A DNA stretch of 64,000 bases from Oceanobacillus timonensis (GCF_900166635.1 NZ_LT800497.1:1447504-1511503); one strand, 5' to 3'; positions 7,816-16,965 are shown, counted from the stretch's first letter. Notes: generated by a model not told the origin, from the letters alone. Numbers and translations: made by a program.

Positions 7816-8568
7816 TTGGAGGTATTTTATAGTCTTTTTTTCTTTTTATTTGGAGCTGTATTTGGTTCTTTTTACAATGTAGTTGGTTTACGCTCGCCGA
7901 GAGGAGAAACATTTACGACAGACAGGTCTTATTGCCCGTACTGTAAAAAAACATTGCATTGGTATGAGCTCATTCCGATTGTTTCTTATCTTATGCAATT
8001 TGGAAAATGCCGGAAGTGTCAGAGCAGCATTTCTCCGCTATATCCGATCATTGAATGTAGCACAGGCGCCTTATTCCTGATTAGTTTTTGGAATTTTGGT
8101 TTTGATTGGGAATTATTTACAGCTGTATTGTTCGTATCGATGTTGATGATTATTCTCGTTTCCGATATCCGATATATGATCATTGAAAACAAAATTTTAT
8201 TCTTTTTCCTGCCATTATTTATTATCATGCGAATCATTTCCCCTTTAACCCCCTGGTGGTCGCCAATTATTGGAGCGGTTCTTGTGAGTGTTTTACTTGC
8301 TCTCATTATTATTGTAAGCCGTGGCGGAATGGGAGCAGGAGATATGAAGTTATTCTTTGTTTTAGGCATTGTACTGGGAGCAGATAAGGTAATCCTTGCT
8401 TTCTTTTTAGCAGCATTTCTTGGAGCAGTGATTGGCATATTGCTGATTGCGTTCAAATGGATTGAAAGAAAACAGCCGGTGCCTTTTGGTCCTTATATTG
8501 TGGTTGGCGCTTTTATTGCATACTTTTATGGTGATGCTATTATCAGTTGGTATATGGGATTATTGTGA
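7816..8568 (+). CDS. comC: type IV prepilin peptidase (A24), ComC-like
   Basis: A 250-residue membrane aspartyl protease that cleaves and N-methylates prepilin-like proteins, needed for competence pili in Bacillus. It carries the N-terminal methyltransferase-type domain with two zinc-type pairs (C40/C43 and C65/C68). The two catalytic aspartates are D117 (SDIRY) and D176 in the GAGD motif. At least six membrane segments follow. TTG at 7816 is preferred because GGGGAGG lies 7 bases upstream and the product then starts directly with the first membrane helix. A TATAAT hexamer occurs at 7761-7766. No other competence genes are adjacent. Confidence 0.85.
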   Translation: MEVFYSLFFFLFGAVFGSFYNVVGLRSPRGETFTTDRSYCPYCKKTLHWYELIPIVSYLMQFGKCRKCQSSISPLYPIIECSTGALFLISFWNFGFDWELFTAVLFVSMLMIILVSDIRYMIIENKILFFFLPLFIIMRIISPLTPWWSPIIGAVLVSVLLALIIIVSRGGMGAGDMKLFFVLGIVLGADKVILAFFLAAFLGAVIGILLIAFKWIERKQPVPFGPYIVVGAFIAYFYGDAIISWYMGLL

Positions 8569-8732
8569 AATAATTCAGTGCGAGACCCATAGCAGTTGCT
8601 AATATCAAAAATAAATTTAATCTGTCATCCCTCGATTTCGGTGTTGTTGAATCTAAAAAAATAAAAAATTTATCCAAAGATATTTTTAGATAGATTCTTT
8701 TTTTATACATATGAAACAATAACATTGATAAA

Positions 8733-8747
8733 CCGTAACGATTACGA
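8733..8747. promoter_or_regulatory. Zur box upstream of the second CxxC flavoprotein
   Basis: CCGTAACGATTACGA matches the Bacillus Zur core TCGTAATNATTACGA at 12 of the 14 fixed positions. The flanking AAA and AT also fit. It lies 60 bases before the start codon. Zur represses its targets when zinc is sufficient. Confidence 0.65.
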
Positions 8748-8806
8748 TATAGTTATTTAACAATATTATTATTGTGTTTTAACTAAAGGAAAGAGGAGGA
8801 CATTTT

Positions 8807-9703
8807 ATGTTGTATGATTGCGCTGTTATCGGGGGAGGGCCTGCTGGATTAAATGCTTCGCTTGTTTTAGGCAGAGGAAGAAAAGAAGTGATTTTATTAG
8901 ATGATGGTGCTCCACGCAATGCGGTTACACAGGGCTCCCATAATTTTATAACCAGAGATGGAATAAAGCCAGTTGAATTTAGAAAGGCGGCGCATGCAGA
9001 TTTAAGGAAGTATCCTGGTATATCGATTCAGAAAGAGCGGGTGTCGGATATTGTACAAAACGACACTGTTTTTCGAATTCAAACAGAGAGAGGTCAAGAC
9101 TACGAAGCTCAAACCATTATTCTGGCGACAGGACTCAAAGATATATTACCTGAAATCGAAGGAATCCATGATTTTTATGGAACGAGTCTGTTTGCCTGTC
9201 CTTTCTGTGATGGATGGGAATTAAAGAATATTCCATTGGTTTATATTGCCGATGGAGCACATTCCTTTCATGGTATAAAAATGATTTCCAATTGGAATAG
9301 GGATATGGTTGTTTGCACCAATGGAAAAGAAAGTTTATCTGCGGAAGAAAGAGATATTTTAACACAAAAGCAAATAAAGGTGATAGATGATGAAATTCTG
9401 CGATTGCAAGGAGACAATGGACAATTAAAAACGATTCAGTTTAAAAATGGGAAAGAACTGCATAAAGAAGCGGGTTTTGTATCTTCTAACATGGAGCAGG
9501 CTTCCCCCTTTGCCAAACGCCTGGGTTTAGAGTTGAATGATATGGGCGGGATTAAAACAGATTCGCAAGGCCGGACAAGTGTGAAAGGAATTTATGCCGG
9601 CGGAGATACTGCATCTGGCCCGCCGCAGCTGGTTATTGCAGCCAGTGAAGGGAGTAAAGCGGCGATTGGGGTCATTAGTGATTTTGTGGAAGATACATTT
9701 TAA
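8807..9703 (+). CDS. thioredoxin-reductase-like FAD/NAD(P) oxidoreductase, paralogue 2 (Zur-controlled)
   Basis: A 298-residue flavoprotein collinear with the gene at 2039 and by eye about 70% identical. It has GGGPAG for FAD (residues 9-14), ATG near 107, a CPFC redox pair (C131, C134) followed by DGWE, and a C-terminal GGDTASG. GAGGAGG lies 7 bases before the ATG. The clear Zur box upstream suggests induction during zinc starvation, unlike paralogue 1. A plausible role is thiol-disulfide housekeeping when zinc-thiolate proteins are empty. This is inference, and no partner thioredoxin is adjacent. A bidirectional terminator separates it from the convergent LysR gene. Confidence 0.75.
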   Translation: MLYDCAVIGGGPAGLNASLVLGRGRKEVILLDDGAPRNAVTQGSHNFITRDGIKPVEFRKAAHADLRKYPGISIQKERVSDIVQNDTVFRIQTERGQDYEAQTIILATGLKDILPEIEGIHDFYGTSLFACPFCDGWELKNIPLVYIADGAHSFHGIKMISNWNRDMVVCTNGKESLSAEERDILTQKQIKVIDDEILRLQGDNGQLKTIQFKNGKELHKEAGFVSSNMEQASPFAKRLGLELNDMGGIKTDSQGRTSVKGIYAGGDTASGPPQLVIAASEGSKAAIGVISDFVEDTF

Positions 9704-9716
9704 ATGATGAATTGGT

Positions 9717-9766
9717 AAATATAGAATCTGGTATACCTTCATAAAGATACTCCAGATTCTATATTT
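9717..9766. terminator. bidirectional terminator
   Basis: A perfect 15-bp stem (AAATATAGAATCTGG with its complement at 9752-9766) lies between the convergent flavoprotein and LysR genes. Confidence 0.8.
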
Positions 9767-9784
9767 AACTTATCATTTTAAAGT

Positions 9785-10681
9785 TCATTCATTATGTGTA
9801 TACTTTTCCATATTATTTCGAATTTGCTCTAAAAATTTTCTTGCTGCATTGGAGAAAACTTGGTGTTTTTTCCAAATGATATTTAAACCCGCATGTAAAT
9901 CAGGATTCAAAGGCTTAAAGCAAAGATTACTGTCTCCGGATGTGTTAATCAGCTTATCTAAACATAAAGCATATCCAAGTCCCTCTTCAACCATAAGCGC
10001 GGCATTATAAAGCAAGTTATATGTTCCGGTGATAGAAAGATTTTTTACGTCTTGCCCAAACCAGCCAGTTAGTTCATTGTCCACTGTCGTTTGCCGCGAA
10101 ATTAATAAAGGCTTATCTATTAAATCAGAAGGTTGGATCGATTGTTTATCCGCCAATGGACTATCTTTACGCATTAATACACCCCATACGTCGGTAGCCG
10201 GCAGATGCAGGTAATCATATTTTTGTTTATCTGTTGGTTCGATAACAACCCCAAAATCTAATAACCCGTTATCTAATTTTTCCATAATATCGTCCGCATT
10301 TCCACTGTATAAATGAAATTGAATAGCTGGATAATGATGGGTGAGGTGTTTTAATGCTTTTGCAATAAACTGCATGGCTTTTGTTTCGCCCCCACCAATG
10401 TATATTTCTCCACTAATAAATTCTGTTGGTTGGTTAAAATTCGCTTCGGTCTTATCAACCAATTCTACAATTTCTTTTGCTTTTGTTAATAAAAACATAC
10501 CTTCTGCGGTTAAGGTAATTTTGCGGTTCCCTCTGATGAATAAAGGAGTGTCTAATTCCGCTTCCAGCTCACTTAGTTGTCTAGATAAGGTGGGTTGGGA
10601 AAGATGTAAATGTTTTGCTGCCCCAGAAATACTTTGCTGATTTGCTACGGCAATAAAATACCGTAATAATCGGATTTCCAT
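9785..10681 (-). CDS. LysR family transcriptional regulator
   Basis: A 298-residue LysR regulator. The N-terminal winged helix-turn-helix covers about residues 1-60 (SISGAAKHLHLSQPTLSRQL), and a LysR substrate-binding domain fills the rest. Two adjacent ATG codons follow AGGAGG. The second (10681) has the better 7-base spacing. The gene is divergent from the SDR gene at 10801 with a 119-base shared upstream region, so that SDR gene, and perhaps the MFS exporter after it, is the likely target. The inducer is unknown. Confidence 0.8.
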   Translation of the reverse strand: MEIRLLRYFIAVANQQSISGAAKHLHLSQPTLSRQLSELEAELDTPLFIRGNRKITLTAEGMFLLTKAKEIVELVDKTEANFNQPTEFISGEIYIGGGETKAMQFIAKALKHLTHHYPAIQFHLYSGNADDIMEKLDNGLLDFGVVIEPTDKQKYDYLHLPATDVWGVLMRKDSPLADKQSIQPSDLIDKPLLISRQTTVDNELTGWFGQDVKNLSITGTYNLLYNAALMVEEGLGYALCLDKLINTSGDSNLCFKPLNPDLHAGLNIIWKKHQVFSNAARKFLEQIRNNMEKYTHNE

Positions 10682-10800
10682 CATAACTCCTCCTATGCTT
10701 ATAAGGTATACTAATGTATTTGATATAGGTATTTGCTATTTGAATCATATCATTCTATGATGTTATTGAAAAGAAAATCACACAAAAGGAGATTTTAATC

Positions 10801-11535
10801 ATGTCAATAAAAGATAAAGTAATCGTAATTATGGGTGCTTCAAGCGGAATTGGGGAGGCAACTTCCAAACTGCTTGCTGAAAAAGGTGCGAAGCTGGTTA
10901 TTGCTGCACGTCGATTAGACCGTCTGGAAGCAATCAAAGAAGCATTTCCTGAGGCAGATATTCATATTCAAGAAGCAGATGTTACCAACTATGAAGATGT
11001 ACAAAAAGTAGTGGACCTTGCGATGAATACGTATGGAAGAATTGATGTCCTTTATAATAATGCAGGTATTATGCCAACTGCTCCAATCGTAGAAGGGCGC
11101 CGTGATGAATGGCAGAAAATGCTTGATATCAATATCATGGGTGTTTTAAATGGAATTGCGGCAGTGGTACCGATTATGGCAGAGCAAAAATCAGGCCATA
11201 TGATAGCAACGGACTCTGTTGCAGGCCACGTCGTTTATCCTGGTTCCGCTGTGTACTGCGGAACCAAATTTGCAGTCCGTGCAATTATGGAAGGGGTAAG
11301 ACAGGAACAGCGCGAAAATAATATTAAATCGACCATTATCTCACCAGGAGCAGTTGCAACCGAATTGTATCAAACCATTAGTGATAAAGAGGTTGCGGAA
11401 GCTCTTCATCAAGATCAGCTGGAATCTGGATTAACTTCTGAAGATATTGCATCTGCAGTTGTGTTTGCGATTGACACACCGGATCGCATATCCGTTAATG
11501 ATATGATTGTGCGACCGACTGGTCAACCCGTTTAA
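10801..11535 (+). CDS. SDR family oxidoreductase 5 (YdfG-like)
   Basis: A 244-residue SDR with MGASSGIG (residues 11-18, Met replacing the usual Thr), NNAG (86-89), catalytic S139, Y152 and K156. The ARR segment after the second strand (36-38) suggests NADP preference, unlike the four tandem SDRs. An AAAGGAG site lies 8 bases upstream. It is divergent from a LysR gene. The C-terminus resembles the YdfG/serine-dehydrogenase-like group (MIVRPTGQ), but the substrate is unknown. Confidence 0.85.
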   Translation: MSIKDKVIVIMGASSGIGEATSKLLAEKGAKLVIAARRLDRLEAIKEAFPEADIHIQEADVTNYEDVQKVVDLAMNTYGRIDVLYNNAGIMPTAPIVEGRRDEWQKMLDINIMGVLNGIAAVVPIMAEQKSGHMIATDSVAGHVVYPGSAVYCGTKFAVRAIMEGVRQEQRENNIKSTIISPGAVATELYQTISDKEVAEALHQDQLESGLTSEDIASAVVFAIDTPDRISVNDMIVRPTGQPV

Positions 11536-11702
11536 GCGGATGAAAAATTTGTACATTATCCTAAAGACGTTGAAGTAATAATCAATACAGAGAGAATAAA
11601 AGAGGCATATCTATGGATAAAGTATTTATTTTATAGATGTGCTTCTATATTTTTAAGCGTAATAAATATAGAAAATATTTGTTGCGATGATGGAAGAAGG
11701 AA

Positions 11703-12881
11703 GTGAAACAAACGTTTATGAAAAATTCGAAAGGGTTACTTATATTTATATTAGCAGTTGGCGTATTTGGTATTATCAATACCGAAATGGGGGTTATTGG
11801 CATACTCCCGGATTTAGCAGATTATTTTAATGTCAGTGTCTCGACTGCAGGTTTGCTGGTAAGTCTTTTCGCATTAGCGATAGCTATTGCCGGACCAACA
11901 ATGCCATTAATATTTTCTGGTATGAATCGAAAAAATGTCATGTTAATGGTATTGATTATTTTTATTATCGGAAACATTATTTCTGTTTTTACAACAAACT
12001 TTACGGTTGCTTTGATTGCCCGTGTGATACCGGCCTTTTTCCATCCGCTTTATGTCTCCATGGCATTATCAGTTGCTGGCGCTTCTGTCAGTGAAAGAGA
12101 AGCACCGAAAGCAATTTCCAAAGTATTTATTGGTGTTTCTGCCGGGATGGTATTAGGCGTTCCGATTGTCAGTTTTATTTCGGATGCGATTTCCGTGCAA
12201 GCAGCCATGTCTTTTTTCGCTATCATTAATATTTTTACATTGATTGCGACGATCTTTTTGGTTCCATCCATGCCAATCACAGAAAGGCTTTCCTATGGTT
12301 CACAGTTGAAAATATTAACAAAAGGAGTTACGTGGCTTTCGATTTTTGCTGTGCTGCTCATCAATGCAGCTATTTTCGGCGTTTACAGTTATCTGGCTGA
12401 ATATTTAGGAACCGTAACAAATATGTCATCTAATGTTATCAGTATCATGCTCCTCGTTTATGGTTTGGCTAATATTTTAGGAAATATTATAGCTGGAAGA
12501 TTGCTTTCTGAAAGCCCTATCCGCACAGTAACCATTTTTCCTATTGCATTAATTGCGCTATATCTGATCTTTTATCCTGTAGCTGAACTGACTGTTCCTA
12601 CTGCTATTATTATTTCGGCATGGGGGATATTAGGTGGAATTGGTGCAAACATCAACCAGTATTGGATTATGTCTGCGGCTCCGCAAGCTCCGGATTTTGC
12701 AAATGGTTTATTCCTGACATCTGTGAATTTGGGTACAACCATTGGAACCTCTATAGCGGGAATGATTATATCGCAAATTGGAACGAGAGAAATTTTGTTT
12801 GTCGGTGTTGTTGCGTTAATGATCAGTTTTGTCTTTATCATACTTCGAAATAGATTATATCAAACTGCCGACCAGGAATGA
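11703..12881 (+). CDS. MFS transporter, DHA1-type efflux protein
   Basis: A 392-residue major facilitator with about 12 membrane segments. It resembles AraJ/YdhP-type drug or sugar efflux proteins: the N-terminus has the TEMGVIGILPDLA pattern typical of that group. The GTG at 11703 is the first candidate start, but its ribosome site is weak; an in-frame ATG at 11718 is an alternative. It follows SDR 5 by 167 bases and may export the substrate or product of that gene set. The convergent MerR gene downstream may be its regulator. The substrate is not identifiable. Confidence 0.75.
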   Translation: MKQTFMKNSKGLLIFILAVGVFGIINTEMGVIGILPDLADYFNVSVSTAGLLVSLFALAIAIAGPTMPLIFSGMNRKNVMLMVLIIFIIGNIISVFTTNFTVALIARVIPAFFHPLYVSMALSVAGASVSEREAPKAISKVFIGVSAGMVLGVPIVSFISDAISVQAAMSFFAIINIFTLIATIFLVPSMPITERLSYGSQLKILTKGVTWLSIFAVLLINAAIFGVYSYLAEYLGTVTNMSSNVISIMLLVYGLANILGNIIAGRLLSESPIRTVTIFPIALIALYLIFYPVAELTVPTAIIISAWGILGGIGANINQYWIMSAAPQAPDFANGLFLTSVNLGTTIGTSIAGMIISQIGTREILFVGVVALMISFVFIILRNRLYQTADQE

Positions 12882-12908
12882 TTATTCTGGATTTCAAATA
12901 AAGAGTTT

Positions 12909-12988
12909 GCCGTATTCGAGACAGAAAAATAGCTGTACTTCATATATAACATCATAAAGTGCAGCTAATTTTTCACGAATCGAATACG
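12909..12988. terminator. nested hairpin terminator between MFS and MerR genes
   Basis: An inner stem (TAGCTGTACTT at 12930-12940 with AAGTGCAGCTA at 12957-12967, one G-U pair) is followed by a T-run. An outer stem (CCGTATTCGA near 12910 with TCGAATACGG near 12979) encloses it and reaches into the 3' end of the MerR gene. Confidence 0.65.
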
Positions 12989-13389
12989 GTATTTCCTATT
13001 TTATTGTCCTTATGCACATTTTCCGTTCCTGCTTCCAGCGCTACTTTGTAATAATGACATTTATGATTGATGAGAGCCATTGTATTTTTTAATTCTTCCA
13101 TTTGTTTTTCTACAACTGCTTTTTGCTCGATAAATAAATCGTATCTTTGTTGCAAGGTAGCGTCTCCTATAGAACACCATTCAATAAAGGTCTTGATATC
13201 TTTGATAGACATACCGCTGGATTTCAGGCATTGAATAACATGCAGTAACTCTATATCAGAATCTTTAAATACACGGGTTCCATTATCGGTGCGTTCGACA
13301 AAAGGAATGAGCCCTTCTTTATCATAATAACGTAAGGTGGGGATAGTCAGATCTAATTTTTTAGCTACTTCTCCAATAGAATAAGTCAT
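12973..13389 (-). CDS. MerR family transcriptional regulator
   Basis: A 138-residue MerR regulator. The N-terminal winged helix is visible (YSIGEVAKKLDLTIPTLRYY, then GLIPFVERTDNGTRVF), followed by a dimerisation coiled coil at about residues 75-115. It resembles the AdhR/YraB aldehyde-responsive type by length and by its neighbours. The ATG at 13389 is chosen because GAGG lies 8 bases upstream; the longer frame has no site. A palindrome AAGTTAACTT at 13419-13428 sits in its promoter region and is a candidate autoregulatory site. The inducer is not known. Confidence 0.75.
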   Translation of the reverse strand: MTYSIGEVAKKLDLTIPTLRYYDKEGLIPFVERTDNGTRVFKDSDIELLHVIQCLKSSGMSIKDIKTFIEWCSIGDATLQQRYDLFIEQKAVVEKQMEELKNTMALINHKCHYYKVALEAGTENVHKDNKIGNTVFDS

Positions 13390-13418
13390 TTTATCGCCTC
13401 TTTTCAAATGTAAACCTG

Positions 13419-13428
13419 AAGTTAACTT
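13419..13428. promoter_or_regulatory. candidate MerR operator
   Basis: The perfect palindrome AAGTTAACTT lies 30 bases upstream of the MerR start. MerR proteins bind such dyads between -35 and -10. Confidence 0.35.
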
Positions 13429-13616
13429 AATAGTTGAAAGAAGCTTACCATAATGATGTGGGGGCGTCAAAGTGCATTATCTAAAAATAGATTCCAATGA
13501 TTTGACCTAAAGTCAGTAGGTTCATTTGTATTGTTGGAGATAAGGAATCTCATGGTTAAGATACTATTTTAACAAAGGATAGTTTAAAAAATTATAGCCT
13601 AATTTATCACGGAGAA

Positions 13617-13740
13617 GCGTCCGTAAAACTCCCGCCTCAAAATAAATTTATTTAGGCGGGAGATCAGGTGAGCTAACTCCCTGAATCACTTAGGCTATCT
13701 CAGCAGGAGAAGAACCAAATCTCCTACTGAATGAAGTTTC
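13617..13740. repeat. dispersed intergenic repeat, long form with hairpins
   Basis: The ends match the short repeat at 3457-3488. Between them lie a hairpin (CTCCCGCCT at 13629-13637 with AGGCGGGAG at 13654-13662, with an AT-rich palindromic tip) and a second hairpin around 13701-13729. The surrounding 13390-13997 gap otherwise holds no gene I can support. Confidence 0.5.
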
Positions 13741-13997
13741 GTTCTATGAATTATGGTGTACTTATAATATTGGTAAAGGAATAGAAAAATAAAAATTCAG
13801 CCATACCCTAAATAAGATTTCTGAAAAAAAGTTAAAACTGGGTTGTCAAGTTCATATATGTTAATGTGAGTTTCGTAAATAAATATATATAGCAACAAAT
13901 AGATGTGCTTTTCGTTTTGCTAAAGAACTGTTTACAGAGAACTCGAAGGAAAGATGTTATTTGATAATATACCTGATATAAAATAAGGAGGAGAAAA

Positions 13998-16115
13998 GTG
14001 AAAGACAAAAAGGAGAATAATAAAAAACGTGCCTTGCTTCCAGTTCGTATGAATATCCTCTTCTTTGTCATCTTCCTTTTATTTTCTGCACTCGTACTTC
14101 AGTTAGGTGTTGTTCAGATTTTAAATGGAGAGTCTTACCAAGAAGAAATTCAGAGGACAAATTTAGATACGACGAGCGTGCCAGTGCCCCGAGGGAAAAT
14201 TTTTGATACCAATGGAGAACTTATTGCAGATAATGAAGCGTTGTATTCTATTACGTATACGCCTTCGAATGACGTTCAAGCAGAGGACCGTCTAGAGGTA
14301 GCCGAAGCGTTAGCGAAATATATTGATATGAGTGATGATCAATATATTGATCGAATTACAGAAAGAGATAGAAGAGAATATTATTTATTGCTTCATGAGG
14401 AAGAAATAGAAGAGCGGTTAGAATCAGTGGATACAGAAGAAATGGAAAATTCCGAAGTATATGATGCTACGCTGGAATTAATTACAGATGAAGAAATTGC
14501 CGATTTTACAGATGAAGAGTTAGAACTTATCGCGATAAAAAAAGAGTTGGATAGTGCGTACGCACTTACTCCACAGGTTGTGAAAAATGAAGATGTCACA
14601 GCAGAGGAATATGCTGCTGTAGCTGAAAATTTAGATGAATTGCCTGGTATCAATGCCACCACAGAGTGGGATCGTGTTTACCCAAATGGAGATACATTAA
14701 CTAGTATTTTAGGCAATGTTTCCAGTCAGGAAGAAGGTATTCCTGCTGAAGATATGAGTGCTTACTTGACAAAGGGATACAGCAGGAATGATCGTGTTGG
14801 CAGGAGTGGACTGGAAGAGCAATATGAAGACTTTCTGCGTGGACGCAAGGAAGAAATTCAATATACGACACGCCAGAACGGATCGATTATTGATTCGGAG
14901 ACGATCGTTGATGGAGAACGAGGAAAAGATTTAGTATTAACGACAGATTTAGAGTTTCAGCAAGAGGTTGATGACATTTTATTAGATGAATTTCAATCGA
15001 TGAAAGCAAGCAATTCTTATGAAAATCGGTTTGCTACAAATGCTTATGCTGTAGTAATGAACCCACAAACCGGAGAATTGTTAGCCGTTTCTGGAGTAGA
15101 ATATGATGACGAGAATGATGAATATAATGATGCCGGATTAGGGGCCCTGAATAATGCGCATGAACCAGGATCCAGTATTAAAGGGGCGACAATCCTGACA
15201 GGCTATGATTCAGGTGCTATATCTCCGGGAGACACATTTAGGGATGCACCGATGAATTTAGCAGGAGCGGAGGCGAAAAGCTCGGTTCAAGATATGGGGA
15301 CAGTAAATGATTTAACAGCGCTGGAAAGGTCGTCCAATGTTTATATGTTCTATGTTGCCTTGCGCCTGGGCGGTGACAATCGGCATCCGATGCCTCAAAA
15401 TGCCAATATAGATTTAAATATGGGAGAAACCCTGCAAACCCTGCAAAATTATTTCAATCAATTTGGACTGGGCTCCACAACAGGGGTTGATTATCCAAAT
15501 GAAAGTACCGGATTAAGAGGACAAACACCAGAAGATCCAGGTACACTCCTTGACTTTGCTATCGGGCAGTATGATACATACACAGCCTTACAGCTGGCTC
15601 AATATGTATCAACCATCGCCAATGACGGCTATCGTGTTCAGCCTCATTTCTTAAAGGAAGCCCGTGATCCAGTTGCCTCTATGGAAGAGCTTGGGCCATT
15701 GTATTATACAACCAACACAACGACGATGAATCGGATAGAAATGACGAATGATGAAATCAGCCGTGTTCAGGACGGTTTTCGTCTTTCCTACCAAGGATCA
15801 CAAGGAACCGGAAATGATTATTTCGATGATAAATCATATAACCCGGCCGGAAAAACAGGGACAGCGGAGTCTGCTGAATTTGTTGATGGCGAACGTTTTG
15901 ACCTTAATAATTTGTCATTAGTTGGCTATGCGCCGTTTGATGATCCAGAAGTTGCTTTTGCTGTTATTGTCCCGCATGTCGGAATTGGGGAAGGGAATGA
16001 AGTGAATCTAAAAGTTGGGGAACGTGTTTTAGATTCCTACTTTGACATAAAAGAAGAACAGGATGAAGAGGCAGAGGATTCTGATGGTGATAGTGATAAT
16101 GAAGAGGAAGAATAA
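13998..16115 (+). CDS. class B penicillin-binding protein (PBP2A/PbpH type transpeptidase)
   Basis: A 705-residue DD-transpeptidase that cross-links peptidoglycan, likely for cell elongation. It has one N-terminal membrane anchor (about residues 17-40), a dimerisation/pedestal domain starting PVPRGKIFD, and a transpeptidase domain. Catalytic motifs are S392-x-x-K395, S445-S446-N447 and K619-TGT. The length matches Bacillus PbpA/PbpH (about 700-716). The GTG start has AGGAGG 5 bases upstream. A Glu/Asp-rich stretch fills about residues 90-185, and the last 20 residues are almost wholly acidic, which suggests adaptation to salt at an outer surface. It stands alone, with no rod genes beside it. 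Confidence 0.85.
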   Translation: MKDKKENNKKRALLPVRMNILFFVIFLLFSALVLQLGVVQILNGESYQEEIQRTNLDTTSVPVPRGKIFDTNGELIADNEALYSITYTPSNDVQAEDRLEVAEALAKYIDMSDDQYIDRITERDRREYYLLLHEEEIEERLESVDTEEMENSEVYDATLELITDEEIADFTDEELELIAIKKELDSAYALTPQVVKNEDVTAEEYAAVAENLDELPGINATTEWDRVYPNGDTLTSILGNVSSQEEGIPAEDMSAYLTKGYSRNDRVGRSGLEEQYEDFLRGRKEEIQYTTRQNGSIIDSETIVDGERGKDLVLTTDLEFQQEVDDILLDEFQSMKASNSYENRFATNAYAVVMNPQTGELLAVSGVEYDDENDEYNDAGLGALNNAHEPGSSIKGATILTGYDSGAISPGDTFRDAPMNLAGAEAKSSVQDMGTVNDLTALERSSNVYMFYVALRLGGDNRHPMPQNANIDLNMGETLQTLQNYFNQFGLGSTTGVDYPNESTGLRGQTPEDPGTLLDFAIGQYDTYTALQLAQYVSTIANDGYRVQPHFLKEARDPVASMEELGPLYYTTNTTTMNRIEMTNDEISRVQDGFRLSYQGSQGTGNDYFDDKSYNPAGKTGTAESAEFVDGERFDLNNLSLVGYAPFDDPEVAFAVIVPHVGIGEGNEVNLKVGERVLDSYFDIKEEQDEEAEDSDGDSDNEEEE

Positions 16116-16175
16116 TCAACGTTTACTATCTCCTATATTATATGGATGAAGATAAAAAGACCATATTAGAAATGA

Positions 16176-16218
16176 TTTGTAAACCGTGGTGTGCTTCAAA
16201 CATATCACGGTTTACAAA
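16176..16218 (+). terminator. hairpin after the PBP gene
   Basis: A perfect 13-bp stem (TTTGTAAACCGTG with CACGGTTTACAAA) and 17-base loop. The T-run is weak, so termination is probable rather than certain. Confidence 0.5.
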
Positions 16219-16351
16219 ACTGTTGGGCATGATTCTGTTGAGTAATGAAAAAATACAAGGATTTTCTAAGAGAAAAAACTCTAAGTAAAAATGGTTTTTT
16301 GGTCAGTTTGCTAAACTGACTTACAATCTCAATAATGGGAAGGGCTATAGA

Positions 16352-16741
16352 ATGGATTGGAATAATGATCAGTTGGTAGAGTATGAGCGTCGAAAGGCAA
16401 AACACAAAATAATTATTGGCAGTATCTATTTTCTGATGATTCTGCTTATCATAGCAGCGATTGTTTGGGTTCCAGTTAAAATTATATACGCTTTCGGTCA
16501 CCCTGAAGAAACGCAGTTAATGCTCAGTCAGTCTCCCAACCAGGAAAATGAAATAGAAGTGGTTAAAATAGCAGAATTCCCCGACCCGATTCTACAGATA
16601 AATTATGATAATCAAACGATAAAGAAAACAAAAATGCCGCATGATATTTCTGTAGAATGGAAAAATGACAGGGAAGCTAGTGTGATTTTAGCCAGAAGTG
16701 GAAGAGAACCAGATATTGTTCATGTAGAGTTTGAAGAATAG
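16352..16741 (+). CDS. hypothetical single-pass membrane protein
   Basis: A 129-residue protein I do not recognise. A charged N-terminus (residues 1-18) is followed by one membrane helix (about 20-47) and an extracellular-type hydrophilic C-terminal domain of about 80 residues with beta-strand character. The ribosome site is only GAAGGG about 8 bases upstream. It lies 236 bases after the PBP gene on the same strand, separated by a hairpin. Function unknown. Confidence 0.5.
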   Translation: MDWNNDQLVEYERRKAKHKIIIGSIYFLMILLIIAAIVWVPVKIIYAFGHPEETQLMLSQSPNQENEIEVVKIAEFPDPILQINYDNQTIKKTKMPHDISVEWKNDREASVILARSGREPDIVHVEFEE

Positions 16742-16848
16742 CAACCTAAATCTACTAATACACCTATCTTTTCTTTTTGAATAGCATCCCAAATTTTAGC
16801 AGATATTTCTAATGCTTTTCCATGGTACAAGTGTTGTTCCTTCTTCAT
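16720..16848 (-). CDS. possible small protein, 42 residues
   Basis: A short open frame (residues KKEQHLYHGKALEISAKIWDAI, then KIGVLVDLG) with balanced, protein-like composition. The ribosome site is weak (AAAGGT), and its 3' end overlaps the 3' end of the gene on the other strand by 22 bases. It could be a remnant of a longer gene in this decayed stretch. I do not recognise the family. Confidence 0.25.
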   Translation of the reverse strand: MKKEQHLYHGKALEISAKIWDAIQKEKIGVLVDLGCYSSNST

Positions 16849-16920
16849 TGCTATACCTTTGTTCTTGTAATCTATCTCTAATTTTAATTTGCAATTCTTC
16901 TGCGAAATTTTTTGTATTAG

Positions 16921-16963
16921 AATCAAGTGCAACCATATTATAAAAAAATGGTTGCACTTGATT
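16921..16963. terminator. inverted repeat after the aldo/keto reductase
   Basis: A perfect 16-bp stem (AATCAAGTGCAACCAT with ATGGTTGCACTTGATT) with an 11-base A/T loop ends 3 bases from the reductase stop codon. Confidence 0.6.
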
Positions 16964-16965
16964 GA

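Noticed and set aside
8019..8456. 145-codon minus-strand frame inside comC
   Set aside because: It is the mirror of a hydrophobic membrane-protein gene, giving low-complexity Ile/Thr/Asn-rich sequence. No start signal is present.
13832..14071. 79-codon minus-strand frame overlapping the PBP start
   Set aside because: It covers the promoter and 5' end of the PBP gene on the wrong strand, has no ribosome site and is mainly Phe/Leu/Tyr-rich.
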